Below are positions 1 to 9,215 of a DNA stretch of 64,000 nucleotides, one piece after another. Position numbers and translations under genes: made by a program. The notes under the pieces are model-generated. The model made no database searches. It was not told the origin of the DNA and was given only the letters and a program-made list of their open reading frames with translations. Source of the DNA: Baekduia alba (GTDB lineage Bacteria; Actinomycetota; Thermoleophilia; Solirubrobacterales; Solirubrobacteraceae); the NCBI RefSeq assembly GCF_028416635.1, contig NZ_CP114013.1, forward strand, positions 2,542,001 to 2,606,000. The letters are read 5' to 3'. Position 1 is the first letter of the stretch; every line of letters starts with the position of its first letter.

Positions 1-908
1 CGTCGTCGCTCGGCGGCCGCGTGCACTTCGCCAACTCCGGGACCGAGGCCAACGAGGCCGCGATCAAGATGGCGCGCAAGGCCAAGCGCGGCGGCAACGT
101 CGTCTCGGTGCACCGCGGCTTCCACGGCCGCACGTACGGCTCGCTGTCCGCCACGCCGCAGGAGGCCAAGCAGGCGCCGTTCGCGCCGCTGGTCCCGGGG
201 TTCTTCGCCGTCGCGCCGACGGTCGAGGCGCTGACGGCCGCGATCGACGACGCCTGCGCGGCCGTGATCCTGGAGCCGATCCAGGGCGAGAGCGGCGTCT
301 ACGTGCTCGACGACGCGGTGCTGCGGGCCGCGCGCGAGGCGTGCGACCGCGTCGGCGCCGCGCTGATCTTCGACGAGGTGCAGGTCGGGCTGGGCCGGAC
401 CGGGAAGCTCTGGGCCTACGAGCACACCGGCGTCGTGCCCGACCTCATGACGGTCGCCAAGGCGCTGGGCGGCGGGCTGCCGATCGGCGCCGTCGTCACC
501 AACGAGCGCTTCGCCGAGGGCTTCGAGGCCGGCGACCACGGCTCGACGTTCGCGGGCGGCCCGGTCCCGTGCGCGGCGGGCGTCGCGGTCTTCGACATCG
601 TCAGCGACCCCGCGCTCCTCGCGCGCGTGCGTGAGCGCGGCGAGCGGCTGCGCCACCAGCTGGCCGAGCTGCCCGGCGTCGTCGAGGTCCGCGGGCGCGG
701 CTTCATCCTCGCCGCCGAGCTCGATCCGTCGCGCGCCGAGCCGGCGACCGCGCTGATCGGCCGGGCGCTGCGTGACGAGCGGCTGGTGCTCAACGCCACC
801 GGCCCGACCACGCTTCGCTTCCTTCCTCCTTTGACCATCACCGACGCCGAGCTGGACGACGCCCTCGCCCGCATCGCGCGTCTCCTCGACCCCCAAGTGA
901 GCGCATGA
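1..908 (+). CDS. argD: Acetylornithine aminotransferase (5' truncated)
   Basis: Class III PLP-dependent aminotransferase that converts N-acetylglutamate semialdehyde and glutamate to N-acetylornithine in arginine synthesis. The reading frame is already open at base 3, so the N-terminal part lies outside the window. About 301 residues are visible. They carry the fold-type I signatures NSGTEANEAAIK near the visible start, EPIQGESGV, the PLP-pyridine-binding IFDEVQVGLGRTG, and AKALGGGLPIGA, which holds the Schiff-base lysine. The stop overlaps the argG start as ATGA, so the two are translationally coupled in an arg operon. Ornithine or GABA aminotransferase is the family alternative, but the argG neighbour favours ArgD. 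Confidence 0.88.
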   Translation, partial: SSLGGRVHFANSGTEANEAAIKMARKAKRGGNVVSVHRGFHGRTYGSLSATPQEAKQAPFAPLVPGFFAVAPTVEALTAAIDDACAAVILEPIQGESGVYVLDDAVLRAAREACDRVGAALIFDEVQVGLGRTGKLWAYEHTGVVPDLMTVAKALGGGLPIGAVVTNERFAEGFEAGDHGSTFAGGPVPCAAGVAVFDIVSDPALLARVRERGERLRHQLAELPGVVEVRGRGFILAAELDPSRAEPATALIGRALRDERLVLNATGPTTLRFLPPLTITDAELDDALARIARLLDPQVSA

Positions 909-2179
909 CCGACGATCAGCTGTTGCAGCCCCACGAGCCCGCCGCCTCCTACCTCGCGCGCCCCGACCAAGTCGGGCGCGTCTGCCTGCTGTACTCGGGC
1001 GGGCTGGACACGAGCGTCATGCTCAAGTGGATCCAGGACGAGTACGACGCCGAGGTCGTGGCGCTGACGATCAACCTGGGGCAGCCGGGCGAGGACTACG
1101 ACGTCGTCCGCGAGAAGGCGCTGCAGCTGGGCGCGGTGGACGCGCGGGTCATCGACGCGCGCGAGGAGTTCGCCCGCGACTTCATCGCCCCGGCGATCAA
1201 GGCCAACGCCATCTACGGCCTCAACTACCCGCTGTTCACCGCGCTGGGCCGGCCGCTGATCGCGAAGATCGCGGTGGACATCGCGCGCGAGACCGGCTGC
1301 GACACGATCGCCCACGGCTGCACGGGCAAGGGCAACGACCAGGTCCGCATCGACGGCACGGTCGCGACGCTCGCGCCCGAGCTCAAGATCATCGCGCCGG
1401 TGCGCGACTGGAAGATGGGCCGCGACGAGGAGATCGCCTACGCGCGCGAGCACGGGATCCCGGTCAAGGGCGGGACCGAGACCGCGCCGTACTCGATCGA
1501 CGACAACATCTGGGGCCGGTCGAGCGAGGGCAAGTGGATCGAGGACCTCGACCACGCGCCCGACGACGACGTCTTCCAGCTCGTCACGCGCCCCGAGGAG
1601 GCGCCGGACGAGTCGGAGATCGTGGAGATCGAGTTCGAGGAGGGCGTGCCGGTCGGGCTCAACGGCGAGCGGCTCGGGCTGGTCGAGCTGCTGGACCGCG
1701 TCGGCGCGCTGGGCATGAAGCACGGCGTCGGGATCGTCGACCACATCGAGGACCGGATCGTGGGCCTGAAGGTCCGCGACATCTACGAGGTCCCCGCGGC
1801 CGCGATCCTGCTCCCGGCGCACGCCGAGCTGGAGCGCCTGGTCGGGACGATCCACCAGAACCGCTTCAAGTCCGGCCTGGACCAGCAGTGGGCCTACCTC
1901 GTCTACGCCGGCCTGTGGTGGGAGCCGCTGCGCACCGACATCGACGCCTACATGAACGAGGTCAACCGGTTCGTGACGGGCAAGATCGGGATGAAGCTCT
2001 ACAAGGGCATGGCGCGCGTCGTGACGCGCGAGTCCCCGAACGCGGTCTACGACGCGCAGCTCGCGACGTTCAGCGAGTCGGGCGGGCTGTTCTCCCAGCA
2101 GGCGTCGCCGGGCTTCATCGAGCTGTGGTCGCTGCAGTCGCGGCTGGCTTGGCGTCTGCGCAACGAGGACCGTGGGTAG
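905..2179 (+). CDS. argG: Argininosuccinate synthase
   Basis: Cytoplasmic ATP-dependent ligase joining citrulline and aspartate to argininosuccinate, the penultimate step of arginine synthesis. The protein has 424 residues, a normal family length. The P-loop-like ATP pyrophosphatase motif SGGLDTS is at residues 31-37. Further conserved blocks include AHGCTGKGNDQVR and the substrate-binding TAPYSIDDNIWGRS. The ATG overlaps the argD stop by four bases, which fixes the start and indicates coupling. No argH lies immediately downstream; the next reading frame is a small membrane protein. Confidence 0.97.
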   Translation: MTDDQLLQPHEPAASYLARPDQVGRVCLLYSGGLDTSVMLKWIQDEYDAEVVALTINLGQPGEDYDVVREKALQLGAVDARVIDAREEFARDFIAPAIKANAIYGLNYPLFTALGRPLIAKIAVDIARETGCDTIAHGCTGKGNDQVRIDGTVATLAPELKIIAPVRDWKMGRDEEIAYAREHGIPVKGGTETAPYSIDDNIWGRSSEGKWIEDLDHAPDDDVFQLVTRPEEAPDESEIVEIEFEEGVPVGLNGERLGLVELLDRVGALGMKHGVGIVDHIEDRIVGLKVRDIYEVPAAAILLPAHAELERLVGTIHQNRFKSGLDQQWAYLVYAGLWWEPLRTDIDAYMNEVNRFVTGKIGMKLYKGMARVVTRESPNAVYDAQLATFSESGGLFSQQASPGFIELWSLQSRLAWRLRNEDRG

Positions 2180-2357
2180 GAAGGGGATCGTGGGCTACAA
2201 GATCCTTGGCTACGCCGTCTGGAACGGCGGCAAGTTCTACATGAAGCAGCGGTACGGGACCGCGAGCGGTGCGAAGCGCCTCGCGGCGCTCGGCATCGTC
2301 GGCGCGGCGGTGGTCGCGCTGGCGGTGAAGGGCGCGCATCGCGACGCGTCGTCGTAA
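2172..2357 (+). CDS. Small hypothetical membrane protein
   Basis: A 61-residue protein starting at a GTG that overlaps the argG stop by eight bases, so it is probably co-translated with argG. The N-terminal half (GYKILGYAVWNGGKFYMKQRY) is aromatic and basic. It is followed by an Ala/Val-rich hydrophobic stretch of about 17 residues (LAALGIVGAAVVALAVK) that could be one membrane span. Codon use is G/C-ending like its neighbours, which supports coding. I do not recognise a characterised family and assign no function. Confidence 0.55.
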   Translation: MGRKGIVGYKILGYAVWNGGKFYMKQRYGTASGAKRLAALGIVGAAVVALAVKGAHRDASS

Positions 2358-2420
2358 CCGCCGGGATTCCTCTGGTTCGGGGGCGAATCCATCCGGGCGG
2401 GGGCCTAGTCTCCCGCGTGC

Positions 2421-4835
2421 ATGTCCCAGCCTCCGTCCGAGAGCGGCAACGTCGTCGACCCTGCGGTGCTCGCCTCGCGGCGGGCACGCCGTGCCGAGGT
2501 CAGCGAGGACGCCACCTTGGAGCTGCGGCTCTTCGAGGCGGAGCGCCGGCTGGGCGAGGTCGCGGCCGAGCGCGACGCGCTGCGGGCTCAGGTCGCCCTG
2601 CTGGAGCGCGACGTCCGCGGCACGCGCCAGCGCGAGTGGGCCGAGCAGCAGCAGCGGCTCGAGGCCCAGGGCGAGGCGGCGGCGGCGCGCGAGGTGGCCG
2701 GCTCGCAACTAGCCGACCTGCGCGAGCGGCTGGCCGAGGCCGAGGCGGAGGTGGCGATCGTCGCCGCCGAGCGCGATCGGGCCCGGCGCGCGTTGGAGGA
2801 CGAGCAGCTGCGGACGACGGCCGAGCGCGAGCGGCGCGAGGCGCTGGAGCGCGAGGGCCTGCTGCTGCGCGCCGAACTGGCGCGGCGCGACGACCTGACC
2901 GCCGCGGCGGCCGACGCGGTCGCGGAGGCGCGGCGGTCGCTGGCCGGCGCGCGCGATGTTGAAGGTCTTGAAGCGCGGATCGCGGTCGAGCGCCAGGAGT
3001 TCGCGGCGCGGGTCGTGGCGGTCGAGCGCGCGGTCGCGTCGGTGCGCGAGCGGCTGGGCGCGGCGGCGCGGGTGCTGCGCGACAAGCTCGAGGTGGAGCG
3101 CGACGCGCGGACGGCGGCCGAGGCGGCGCTGGGCGCCGAGCGCACGGCGCGGGTCGCGGCGGACCGCTCGCTGGCCGCGGCGCGGTCGGAGCTGGAGGCA
3201 TCACGCGCCCGGGTGGTCGAGCTGGAGCGCGAGCGCGCGGGCTTCGAGACGGGGCTGGGCGCGGAGCGGGTCCGGACCGTGGAGCTGGAGCGCGAGCTGA
3301 CCGCGGCGCGTGAGCGGATGGCGGAGCTGGAGGCGCGCGGCGGCGCCGCGGTCGACCTCGAGCGCGAGCTCGCTCGGCGCGACGCGGTCGAGGCCGAGCT
3401 GCGTACGGCGCTGGAGGGCGTGAGCGGTGAGCTGGCCGCGGTGCGCGCCGGCGACGACGCGCGGATCGCGCAGCTGGCCGCGCGCGTGGAGTCGGTCGTG
3501 GCGCTCGCCTCCGGTCAGGACGACCTGGCCGCCTCCCTGACCGTGATGCGCGCCCGCGTCGCCGAGCTCCAGAAGGGGCTGAACGACTTCTCCACCGTGC
3601 GCGAGGAGCTCGAAGCCGAGCGCGCCGCCCGCTGGGTCGCCGAAGCCGAGCTGGACGCCGAGCGCCGACGCGGCGACGCCGACCGCGCGCGCCTGGCGGA
3701 CGCCGAGACGGAGCTGTCGGAGCTGCGCGCCGCGGGCCGGCCCGGCTCGGGCCCGGATCCGTCGACGCTGGCGTCGCTGCGCTCGGCGATCGACGCCCTG
3801 CGGGCGCCGGAGGCTCCGGGCGAGGGCGCGCCGTCGCTGTCGGTCGACCTCGCCGCCGCCGCCGCGCGGCTGCGCGCGGCGACCGAGGCCGCGGTGGGGG
3901 AGGACGCCACGCCGGTGGAGGCTGCGCCGAGCGCGTCCGACTCCGTGGCGCCGCCCGCCGCCGCGCCGGGCGTCGCGCGGGCCGCGCCGCCGGCCGCCGC
4001 GCCGAGCGTCGGGCAGGCCGCGCCGCCGGCCGCCGCGCAGGCCACGCCGCCCACCGCCGCTCCGCCGGCGGCCGCGCCGAGCGTCGCCCCCGCCGGCCCT
4101 CAGCGCCAGCCGGTCCCGGAGCGCGCCCCGATCGGCAAGGTCGGGCCGTGGCTGCGCGACGCGCTCGTCAGCCTCGCCGCCGACGAGCCCGACATCGCCG
4201 AGCTGATCGTCGTCGGGCTGCTGCCGCTGCAGGCCGGGCTCGTCAAGGGCGCGCTCGCCTACGAGCTGGCGGTCGACCGCGGCACGACGCATCGGGTGCT
4301 CGTCGACGACGAGCGCGTGCGCGTCGAGCTCTCGGGCGCGGCGGTCGCCGAGGCACGGATCGCGGGTCCGCTCGCCGCGCTCGTCCCGCTCGCGGCCGGC
4401 GGCGCCGGCCGGCGCCTGCCCGGCACGCGGATCGACAACCGCCGCCACGTCCGCCGGCTGATCAAGGCGCGCCGGCGGCCGCTGGGCCTCGCCGAGCTGG
4501 CCGCGGCCGGGGTCGCGCCGTCCCCGGGCCTCCTGCTCACGGTCCTCGCCCGCGCGGTCCGGCCGTCGTGGACGCAGGGCCGGCCGCTGACCGTCGACGT
4601 CGCCTCCGAGGGCGCCGACCGCTGGCGCGTCATCGCCTCCGGCCACAGCCCGCTCGCGATCTTCCCGGCCGAGGGCGCGCCGCCCGCGCCGGCCACGCTC
4701 CACACGTCCGCGAGCCGGCTCCCGGCGGTCCTCGCGGGGACCGCGGCGGCCGGCGAGGCGACCGTCGAAGGCGACGTCCGCGACGTCCGCACCCTGCTCT
4801 CCTGGCTCGACCGCGCGCAGCGCGCGGCGGGCTGA
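2421..4835 (+). CDS. Large coiled-coil protein with C-terminal globular domain (SCP2-like?)
   Basis: An 804-residue protein. Residues about 20-450 are an almost uninterrupted heptad-rich, Ala/Glu/Arg-dominated coiled coil. Residues about 490-580 are a low-complexity Ala/Pro linker built of PPAAAPSV-like units. The last 220 residues are globular. The final 90 or so resemble the end of an SCP2 sterol-carrier fold: beta-rich, then GEATVEGDVRDVRTLLSWLDRA, where that family has a conserved Gly-Asp before its last helix. That assignment is my inference. The ATG lies nine bases after a TAGTCT -10-like hexamer. The length and linker suggest a structural or scaffolding protein, and nothing catalytic is evident. 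Confidence 0.7.
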   Translation: MSQPPSESGNVVDPAVLASRRARRAEVSEDATLELRLFEAERRLGEVAAERDALRAQVALLERDVRGTRQREWAEQQQRLEAQGEAAAAREVAGSQLADLRERLAEAEAEVAIVAAERDRARRALEDEQLRTTAERERREALEREGLLLRAELARRDDLTAAAADAVAEARRSLAGARDVEGLEARIAVERQEFAARVVAVERAVASVRERLGAAARVLRDKLEVERDARTAAEAALGAERTARVAADRSLAAARSELEASRARVVELERERAGFETGLGAERVRTVELERELTAARERMAELEARGGAAVDLERELARRDAVEAELRTALEGVSGELAAVRAGDDARIAQLAARVESVVALASGQDDLAASLTVMRARVAELQKGLNDFSTVREELEAERAARWVAEAELDAERRRGDADRARLADAETELSELRAAGRPGSGPDPSTLASLRSAIDALRAPEAPGEGAPSLSVDLAAAAARLRAATEAAVGEDATPVEAAPSASDSVAPPAAAPGVARAAPPAAAPSVGQAAPPAAAQATPPTAAPPAAAPSVAPAGPQRQPVPERAPIGKVGPWLRDALVSLAADEPDIAELIVVGLLPLQAGLVKGALAYELAVDRGTTHRVLVDDERVRVELSGAAVAEARIAGPLAALVPLAAGGAGRRLPGTRIDNRRHVRRLIKARRRPLGLAELAAAGVAPSPGLLLTVLARAVRPSWTQGRPLTVDVASEGADRWRVIASGHSPLAIFPAEGAPPAPATLHTSASRLPAVLAGTAAAGEATVEGDVRDVRTLLSWLDRAQRAAG

Positions 4836-4919
4836 CCCGATCCTTTCGCGCTGCTTGCGGCAAGCCCCGCGGCGCCCGTCCCAACCATCCGAACCGCCAC
4901 CTATCCTCGACCTTCGCCC

Positions 4920-7900
4920 GTGAGCCAGCCCTCCGCCGTCCACCTGCACGTCCACTCCGAGTACTCGCTGCTCGACGGCGCGTGCAACATCAAGGCGCTC
5001 GCCCAGCGCGCCGCCGAGTTCGGGCAGCCCGCGCTCGGCCTCACCGACCACGGCGTCATGAACGGCGCCGTCGAGATGTACAAGGCGTGCAAGGACGCCG
5101 GCGTCAAGCCGATCCTCGGCTGCGAGATCTACCTGGTCGACGATCACGCCAACCGCGCGCCCGGCCGCGTCGAGCGCAACCACCTCACGCTGCTCGCCGA
5201 GAACGAGACCGGCTACCGCAACCTCGTCAAGCTCAGCTCCGCCGGCTTCCTCGAGGGCCTGCACCGCGGCAAGCCGTCGCTGGACATGGCGCAGCTCGCC
5301 GCCCACGCCGACGGCGTCATCGCGCTCACCGGCTGCCTGGCCGGCCGCTTCTGCCAGCGCCTCATCGCCGACAACGAGGCCGAGGCGCGGACCCACATCG
5401 ACGACCTCGTCCAGGTCTTCGGGCCCGAGGACGTGTACTTCGAGGTCCAGAAGAACGGGATCGACGACCAGAACAAGGCCAACGCGGGCATCGTCAAGGT
5501 CGCGCGCGAGCTCGGCGGCAAGCTCGTCGGCACGGGCGACGTCCACTACCTCCGCCGCGAGGACTACCACCACCACACGGCGCTGCTGTGCGTGCAGACC
5601 AAGTCGACGCTCGCCGCGCCGAAGATGACCTTCGACACCAACGAGTTCTACCTGCGCTCGTCGGAGGAGATGCACGAGAAGTTCGCGGAGTGGCCCGACG
5701 CCATCCCGAACACGCTCGAGGTGGCCGAGCGCTGCAACGTCGAGATCAGGCTCGGCGACCAGCTGATCCCGCGCTTCCTGCCCGAGGGCCAGGACGAGAA
5801 GCAGTACCTGCGCGACCGCGTCATGGAGGGCATGCGGGCCCGCTACGGCAACCCGGTGCCGGCCGACGCCATGGAGCGCATGGAGTTCGAGCTGTCGGTC
5901 ATCGACAACATGGGCTTCAACGCCTACTTCCTGATCGTCTGGGACTTCGTCAAGTGGGCGAAGGAGAACGGCATCGCCGTCGGCCCGGGCCGTGGCTCGG
6001 CGGCCGGCTCGATCATCGCCTACACGCTGCGGATCACCGACCTCGACCCGCTGCGCTACGACCTGCTCTTCGAGCGCTTCCTCAACCCCGAGCGCGTGTC
6101 GATGCCGGACATCGACATCGACTTCTCGGTGCGTGGCCGCGAGCGCGTGATGCAGTACGTGGTCGAGAAGTACGGCCGCGGCTCGGTCGCGCAGATCATC
6201 ACCTTCGGCAAGATGTTCCCGCGGGCCGCCACGCGCGACGCCGCGCGCGTCCTGGGCCACGACTACGGCCAGGGCGACCGCCTCGCCAAGCTGATCCCGG
6301 ACCCGATCATGGGCCGGTCGCCGTCGTTCGACGACTGCCTCAAGGACGGCGAGCCGCTGCGCGCCGAGTACGACAAGGACCCGATCGCCAAGCAGATCGT
6401 GGACGTCGCGAAGGGCCTCGAGGGGATCGTCCGCAACAACTCGATCCACGCGGCCGCGGTCGTCATCGCGGGCATGCCGCTGACCGACGTCGTGCCGCTG
6501 CAGCTCGCCGACGCCAACGAGACCGACGCGTCGGGCAACAAGGTCTACCGCCAGGTCACCCAGTTCTCGATGAAGCCCGTCGAGGAGCTCGGGCTCCTCA
6601 AGATGGACTTCCTGGGCCTGCGCAACCTCGACGTCATCGAGGACGCGCTGGACATCATCGGCCGCTCGACCGGCGAGCGCCCGGACATGGCGACGCTACC
6701 GCTGGACGACACCAAGACCTATGAGATGCTCGCCGCGGGCGACTCGGTCGGCGTGTTCCAGTTCGAGTCCGACGGCATGCAGGAGGCGCTGAAGAAGGTC
6801 AAGCCGAGCGAGTTCGACGACCTCGTCGCGCTGGTGTCGCTCTACCGCCCGGGCGCCATGGAGCAGATCCCGACCTACGCCAGGGGCAAGCGCAACCCGG
6901 ACCTGGTCTCGATCGCCGACGAGCGGCTGGAGCCGATCATCGGCCCGACCTACGGCGTGATCCTGTACCAGGAGCAGGCCATGCTCATCTCCAAGGAGCT
7001 GGCCGGGTTCACGGGCGCGCAGGCGGATGACCTCCGCAAGGCGATCGGCAAGAAGAACCGCGCGGCGATGGCCAAGCTGGAGCCGATGTTCCGCGAGGGC
7101 TGCGTCAAGAACGGCGTGGCGCCGCAGACGGTCGACTGGCTCTGGGCGACGAACGAGAAGTCCGCGGACTACTCCTTCAACAAGTCCCATGCGGCGTGCT
7201 ACGCGCTGATCTCCTACCGGACGGCCTGGCTGAAGGCCAACTACTGCGCGGAGTACATGGCCGCGCTGATCTCCTCGGTGATGGATACCAAGGACAAGGT
7301 CCCGTTCTTCGCGGCACGCTGCGAGGAGATGGGGATCGAGATCCTGCCGCCCGACGTCAACCTGTCCGACCACGAGTTCGTCGTCGTCGACGGCAACATC
7401 CGCTTCGGGCTGGACGCCGTCAAGGGCGTCGGCTACGCGGCCGTCGAGGCGATCAAGCGCGCTCGCGAGGACGGCGGGCCGTTCACCTCGATCTGGGAGT
7501 TCTGCGAGCGCGTCGACCCCAAGGCCGTCAACAAGCGGTCGATCGAGGCGCTGATCAAGTGCGGGGCCTTTGGCTCGACGGGGGCGTCGCGCAAGGGCAT
7601 GTTGGAGGTCTTGGAGCAGGCCCAGGGCGCGGGCCAGAAGATCCAGCAGGACGCCGAGATCGGCCAGGGCTCGATCTTCGACCTCTTCGACACCGGCGGC
7701 GCGGGCGCCAACGGCAACGGCGCGGCGGCGGCCTTTGCCGGTCCGACGCATCCGCCGATCCCGGAGGAGGAGTTCGAGAAGAACGAGCTGCTCGCCCACG
7801 AGAAGGACGCGATCGGCCTGTTCCTGTCGATGCATCCGCTCAAGGAGGTCCGCGAGGCGCTGATGGCGACCGTGGACCGGCCGCTGGGCGAGCTGCCCCA

Positions 7901-8465
7901 GGTCAAGGACGGCGAGTGGATCACCGTCGGCGGCATCATCACCGCGGCGCGCAAGCTCAAGACGCGCACGGGCAACATGATGATGTTCGCGACGCTCGAC
8001 GACCTCGAGGGCTCGATCGAGCTCATCTTCTTCGGCGACCAGCTCGCCGAGTACGAGCACATCGCCCAGATCGACCAGATCGTGACCGTGCGCGGGCGCG
8101 TCGGCAACGACGACCGCGGGCTGACGATCAAGGTCCAGGCCTGCGAGCTGTTCCAGCCGACCGAGCAGGAGGTCGAGATCGCGCGCGCCAACGCGGTCCA
8201 GGTCGCCAAGGGCCCGGAGGCGCTGATGCTCGTCCTCGACGCCGGCCGCCTGCCCGCCTCGATCATCGAGGAGCTCAAGCACGTCTTCGGCAACCACGTG
8301 GGGGAGGCCGACGTCGTCCTGGCCGTCCGCACCTCCGCCGGCGACCGGACGCTCAAGCTCGGCTCGGACTTCCGCGTCGACCCGACACCGTCGCTGCGCG
8401 CCGAGCTGGCCCGCATCCTGGGCCCCGAGGCGCTGGCGGCGCCCGCGGCACCCGCCGCGGTCTGA
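4920..8465 (+). CDS. dnaE: DNA polymerase III subunit alpha
   Basis: Replicative C-family DNA polymerase of 1181 residues. The N-terminal PHP domain begins with HLHVHSEYSLLDG at residues 8-20. The palm carries GPGRGSAAGSIIAY and the catalytic PDIDIDF near residue 398. The finger region has the YSFNKSHAACYALISY block near residue 750. An OB-fold is near residues 1000-1080 (ITVGGIITAARKLKT). Length and order fit DnaE1 rather than the error-prone DnaE2 or PolC. The GTG start sits 12 nt after a TATCCT -10-like hexamer and gives the usual short N-terminus before the PHP domain. It appears monocistronic. Confidence 0.97.
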   Translation: MSQPSAVHLHVHSEYSLLDGACNIKALAQRAAEFGQPALGLTDHGVMNGAVEMYKACKDAGVKPILGCEIYLVDDHANRAPGRVERNHLTLLAENETGYRNLVKLSSAGFLEGLHRGKPSLDMAQLAAHADGVIALTGCLAGRFCQRLIADNEAEARTHIDDLVQVFGPEDVYFEVQKNGIDDQNKANAGIVKVARELGGKLVGTGDVHYLRREDYHHHTALLCVQTKSTLAAPKMTFDTNEFYLRSSEEMHEKFAEWPDAIPNTLEVAERCNVEIRLGDQLIPRFLPEGQDEKQYLRDRVMEGMRARYGNPVPADAMERMEFELSVIDNMGFNAYFLIVWDFVKWAKENGIAVGPGRGSAAGSIIAYTLRITDLDPLRYDLLFERFLNPERVSMPDIDIDFSVRGRERVMQYVVEKYGRGSVAQIITFGKMFPRAATRDAARVLGHDYGQGDRLAKLIPDPIMGRSPSFDDCLKDGEPLRAEYDKDPIAKQIVDVAKGLEGIVRNNSIHAAAVVIAGMPLTDVVPLQLADANETDASGNKVYRQVTQFSMKPVEELGLLKMDFLGLRNLDVIEDALDIIGRSTGERPDMATLPLDDTKTYEMLAAGDSVGVFQFESDGMQEALKKVKPSEFDDLVALVSLYRPGAMEQIPTYARGKRNPDLVSIADERLEPIIGPTYGVILYQEQAMLISKELAGFTGAQADDLRKAIGKKNRAAMAKLEPMFREGCVKNGVAPQTVDWLWATNEKSADYSFNKSHAACYALISYRTAWLKANYCAEYMAALISSVMDTKDKVPFFAARCEEMGIEILPPDVNLSDHEFVVVDGNIRFGLDAVKGVGYAAVEAIKRAREDGGPFTSIWEFCERVDPKAVNKRSIEALIKCGAFGSTGASRKGMLEVLEQAQGAGQKIQQDAEIGQGSIFDLFDTGGAGANGNGAAAAFAGPTHPPIPEEEFEKNELLAHEKDAIGLFLSMHPLKEVREALMATVDRPLGELPQVKDGEWITVGGIITAARKLKTRTGNMMMFATLDDLEGSIELIFFGDQLAEYEHIAQIDQIVTVRGRVGNDDRGLTIKVQACELFQPTEQEVEIARANAVQVAKGPEALMLVLDAGRLPASIIEELKHVFGNHVGEADVVLAVRTSAGDRTLKLGSDFRVDPTPSLRAELARILGPEALAAPAAPAAV

Positions 8466-8575
8466 CCACCGTCCCGAGCCTCACCGGCGGAGGCCGCGGT
8501 GTGGTTCAATCCGCCGCGCATCGCGTGCGGCCGGGGACAGCCGGGTCGTGTGGAGGTGCTACCAGGGAGGGCCTC

Positions 8576-8956
8576 CTGCCCATTCATCTCGACCACTTGG
8601 CGGTCGCCGCCAAGGACAAGCTCCGCTCGGCGACGTTCCTGAAGGACCTGCTCGGACTGTCCGAGCCGACGAGCTGGGGACCGTTCTTGAGCCTGACGCT
8701 CGACGACGGCGTCCGGCTCGACTACGCCGAGCCCGGCATCGACTTCCCGGGCCAGCACTACGCGTTGCTGGTCTCCGACGACGTCTTCGATCGTGCGCTG
8801 GAGCGCATCCAGGCCGGCGGCGTGCCGTACTCCGGCGGGCCGGGCCACGCGCCCGGAGAGATCAACACGAACCACGGTGGCCGCGGCGTCTACTTCGACG
8901 ATCCGTCAGGCCATCACTTCGAGCTCATCACGCAGCGCTACGGCGCCGACCTGTGA
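8576..8956 (+). CDS. VOC-family (glyoxalase/dioxygenase-like) protein, non-canonical start
   Basis: A small vicinal-oxygen-chelate fold protein of about 126 residues. The first beta-strand reads IHLDHLAVAAKD, with the usual metal-ligand histidine of the DH motif. The C-terminal strand GVYFDDPSGHHFELI carries the usual His/Glu positions. The substrate is unknown. No ATG, GTG or TTG upstream preserves both the fold start and the codon bias: bases 8501-8575 show A/T-rich third positions unlike real genes here. A GGAGG (8566-8570) sits five bases before a CTG at 8576, so I choose CTG; ATT at 8582 is the alternative, and GTG at 8525 would be a poorer extension. Confidence 0.75.
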   Translation: MPIHLDHLAVAAKDKLRSATFLKDLLGLSEPTSWGPFLSLTLDDGVRLDYAEPGIDFPGQHYALLVSDDVFDRALERIQAGGVPYSGGPGHAPGEINTNHGGRGVYFDDPSGHHFELITQRYGADL

Positions 8957-9011
8957 CGCCGGTCGCGCGGTTTGGCTCAGCCACGCCGTAGACCGGAATG
9001 TGGGGCGCCAA

Positions 9012-9029
9012 TCACCCGGCAACGGGTGA
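9012..9029. terminator. Hairpin with GCAA tetraloop between convergent genes
   Basis: TCACCCG (9012-9018) pairs perfectly with CGGGTGA (9023-9029) across a GCAA loop. It lies after the VOC gene and before the end of the convergent nfo gene. There is no real T-tract, so termination is inferred from position and structure only. Confidence 0.4.
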
Positions 9030-9073
9030 GTGATTTCCCCCTCTTGCGCGTGTGAGCGCGGTACGGTCGCGAA

Positions 9074-9115
9074 TGCGGCCCCCGCTCTGTCGCTGGACCG
9101 GGGGCGGGGGCCGCA
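9074..9115. terminator. 12-bp GC-rich stem-loop, candidate bidirectional terminator
   Basis: TGCGGCCCCCGC (9074-9085) and GCGGGGGCCGCA (9104-9115) form a perfect 12-bp stem with an 18-nt loop in the 259-bp gap between the convergent VOC and nfo genes. A smaller GGACGC-TGC-GCGTCC hairpin follows at 9137-9151. No T-run follows on either strand. The gap holds no other coding signal that I can support. Confidence 0.5.
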
Positions 9116-9215
9116 CTCACGTCGCTTCCCATGCGTGGACGCTGCGCGTCCGCCTTCAGTGTCTCCGCGGTGGAGGGGCGTGAAACCAGTCCTTCGGCCA
9201 GGGCGCCCGAATGGG

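Noticed and set aside
3201-6449. Open frame of 1082 codons on the minus strand across the coiled-coil gene and dnaE
   Set aside because: It is antisense to two well-supported genes, is an Arg/Ala/Val/Asp-rich sequence with no recognisable domain, and arises because stop codons are rare in GC-rich DNA.
8495-8580. Possible tRNA or riboswitch (TTCAATC T-loop-like sequence) before the VOC gene
   Set aside because: The flanking bases cannot form a T-stem or acceptor stem, and no known riboswitch core is present; only a weak GC-rich hairpin around the ribosome-binding site.
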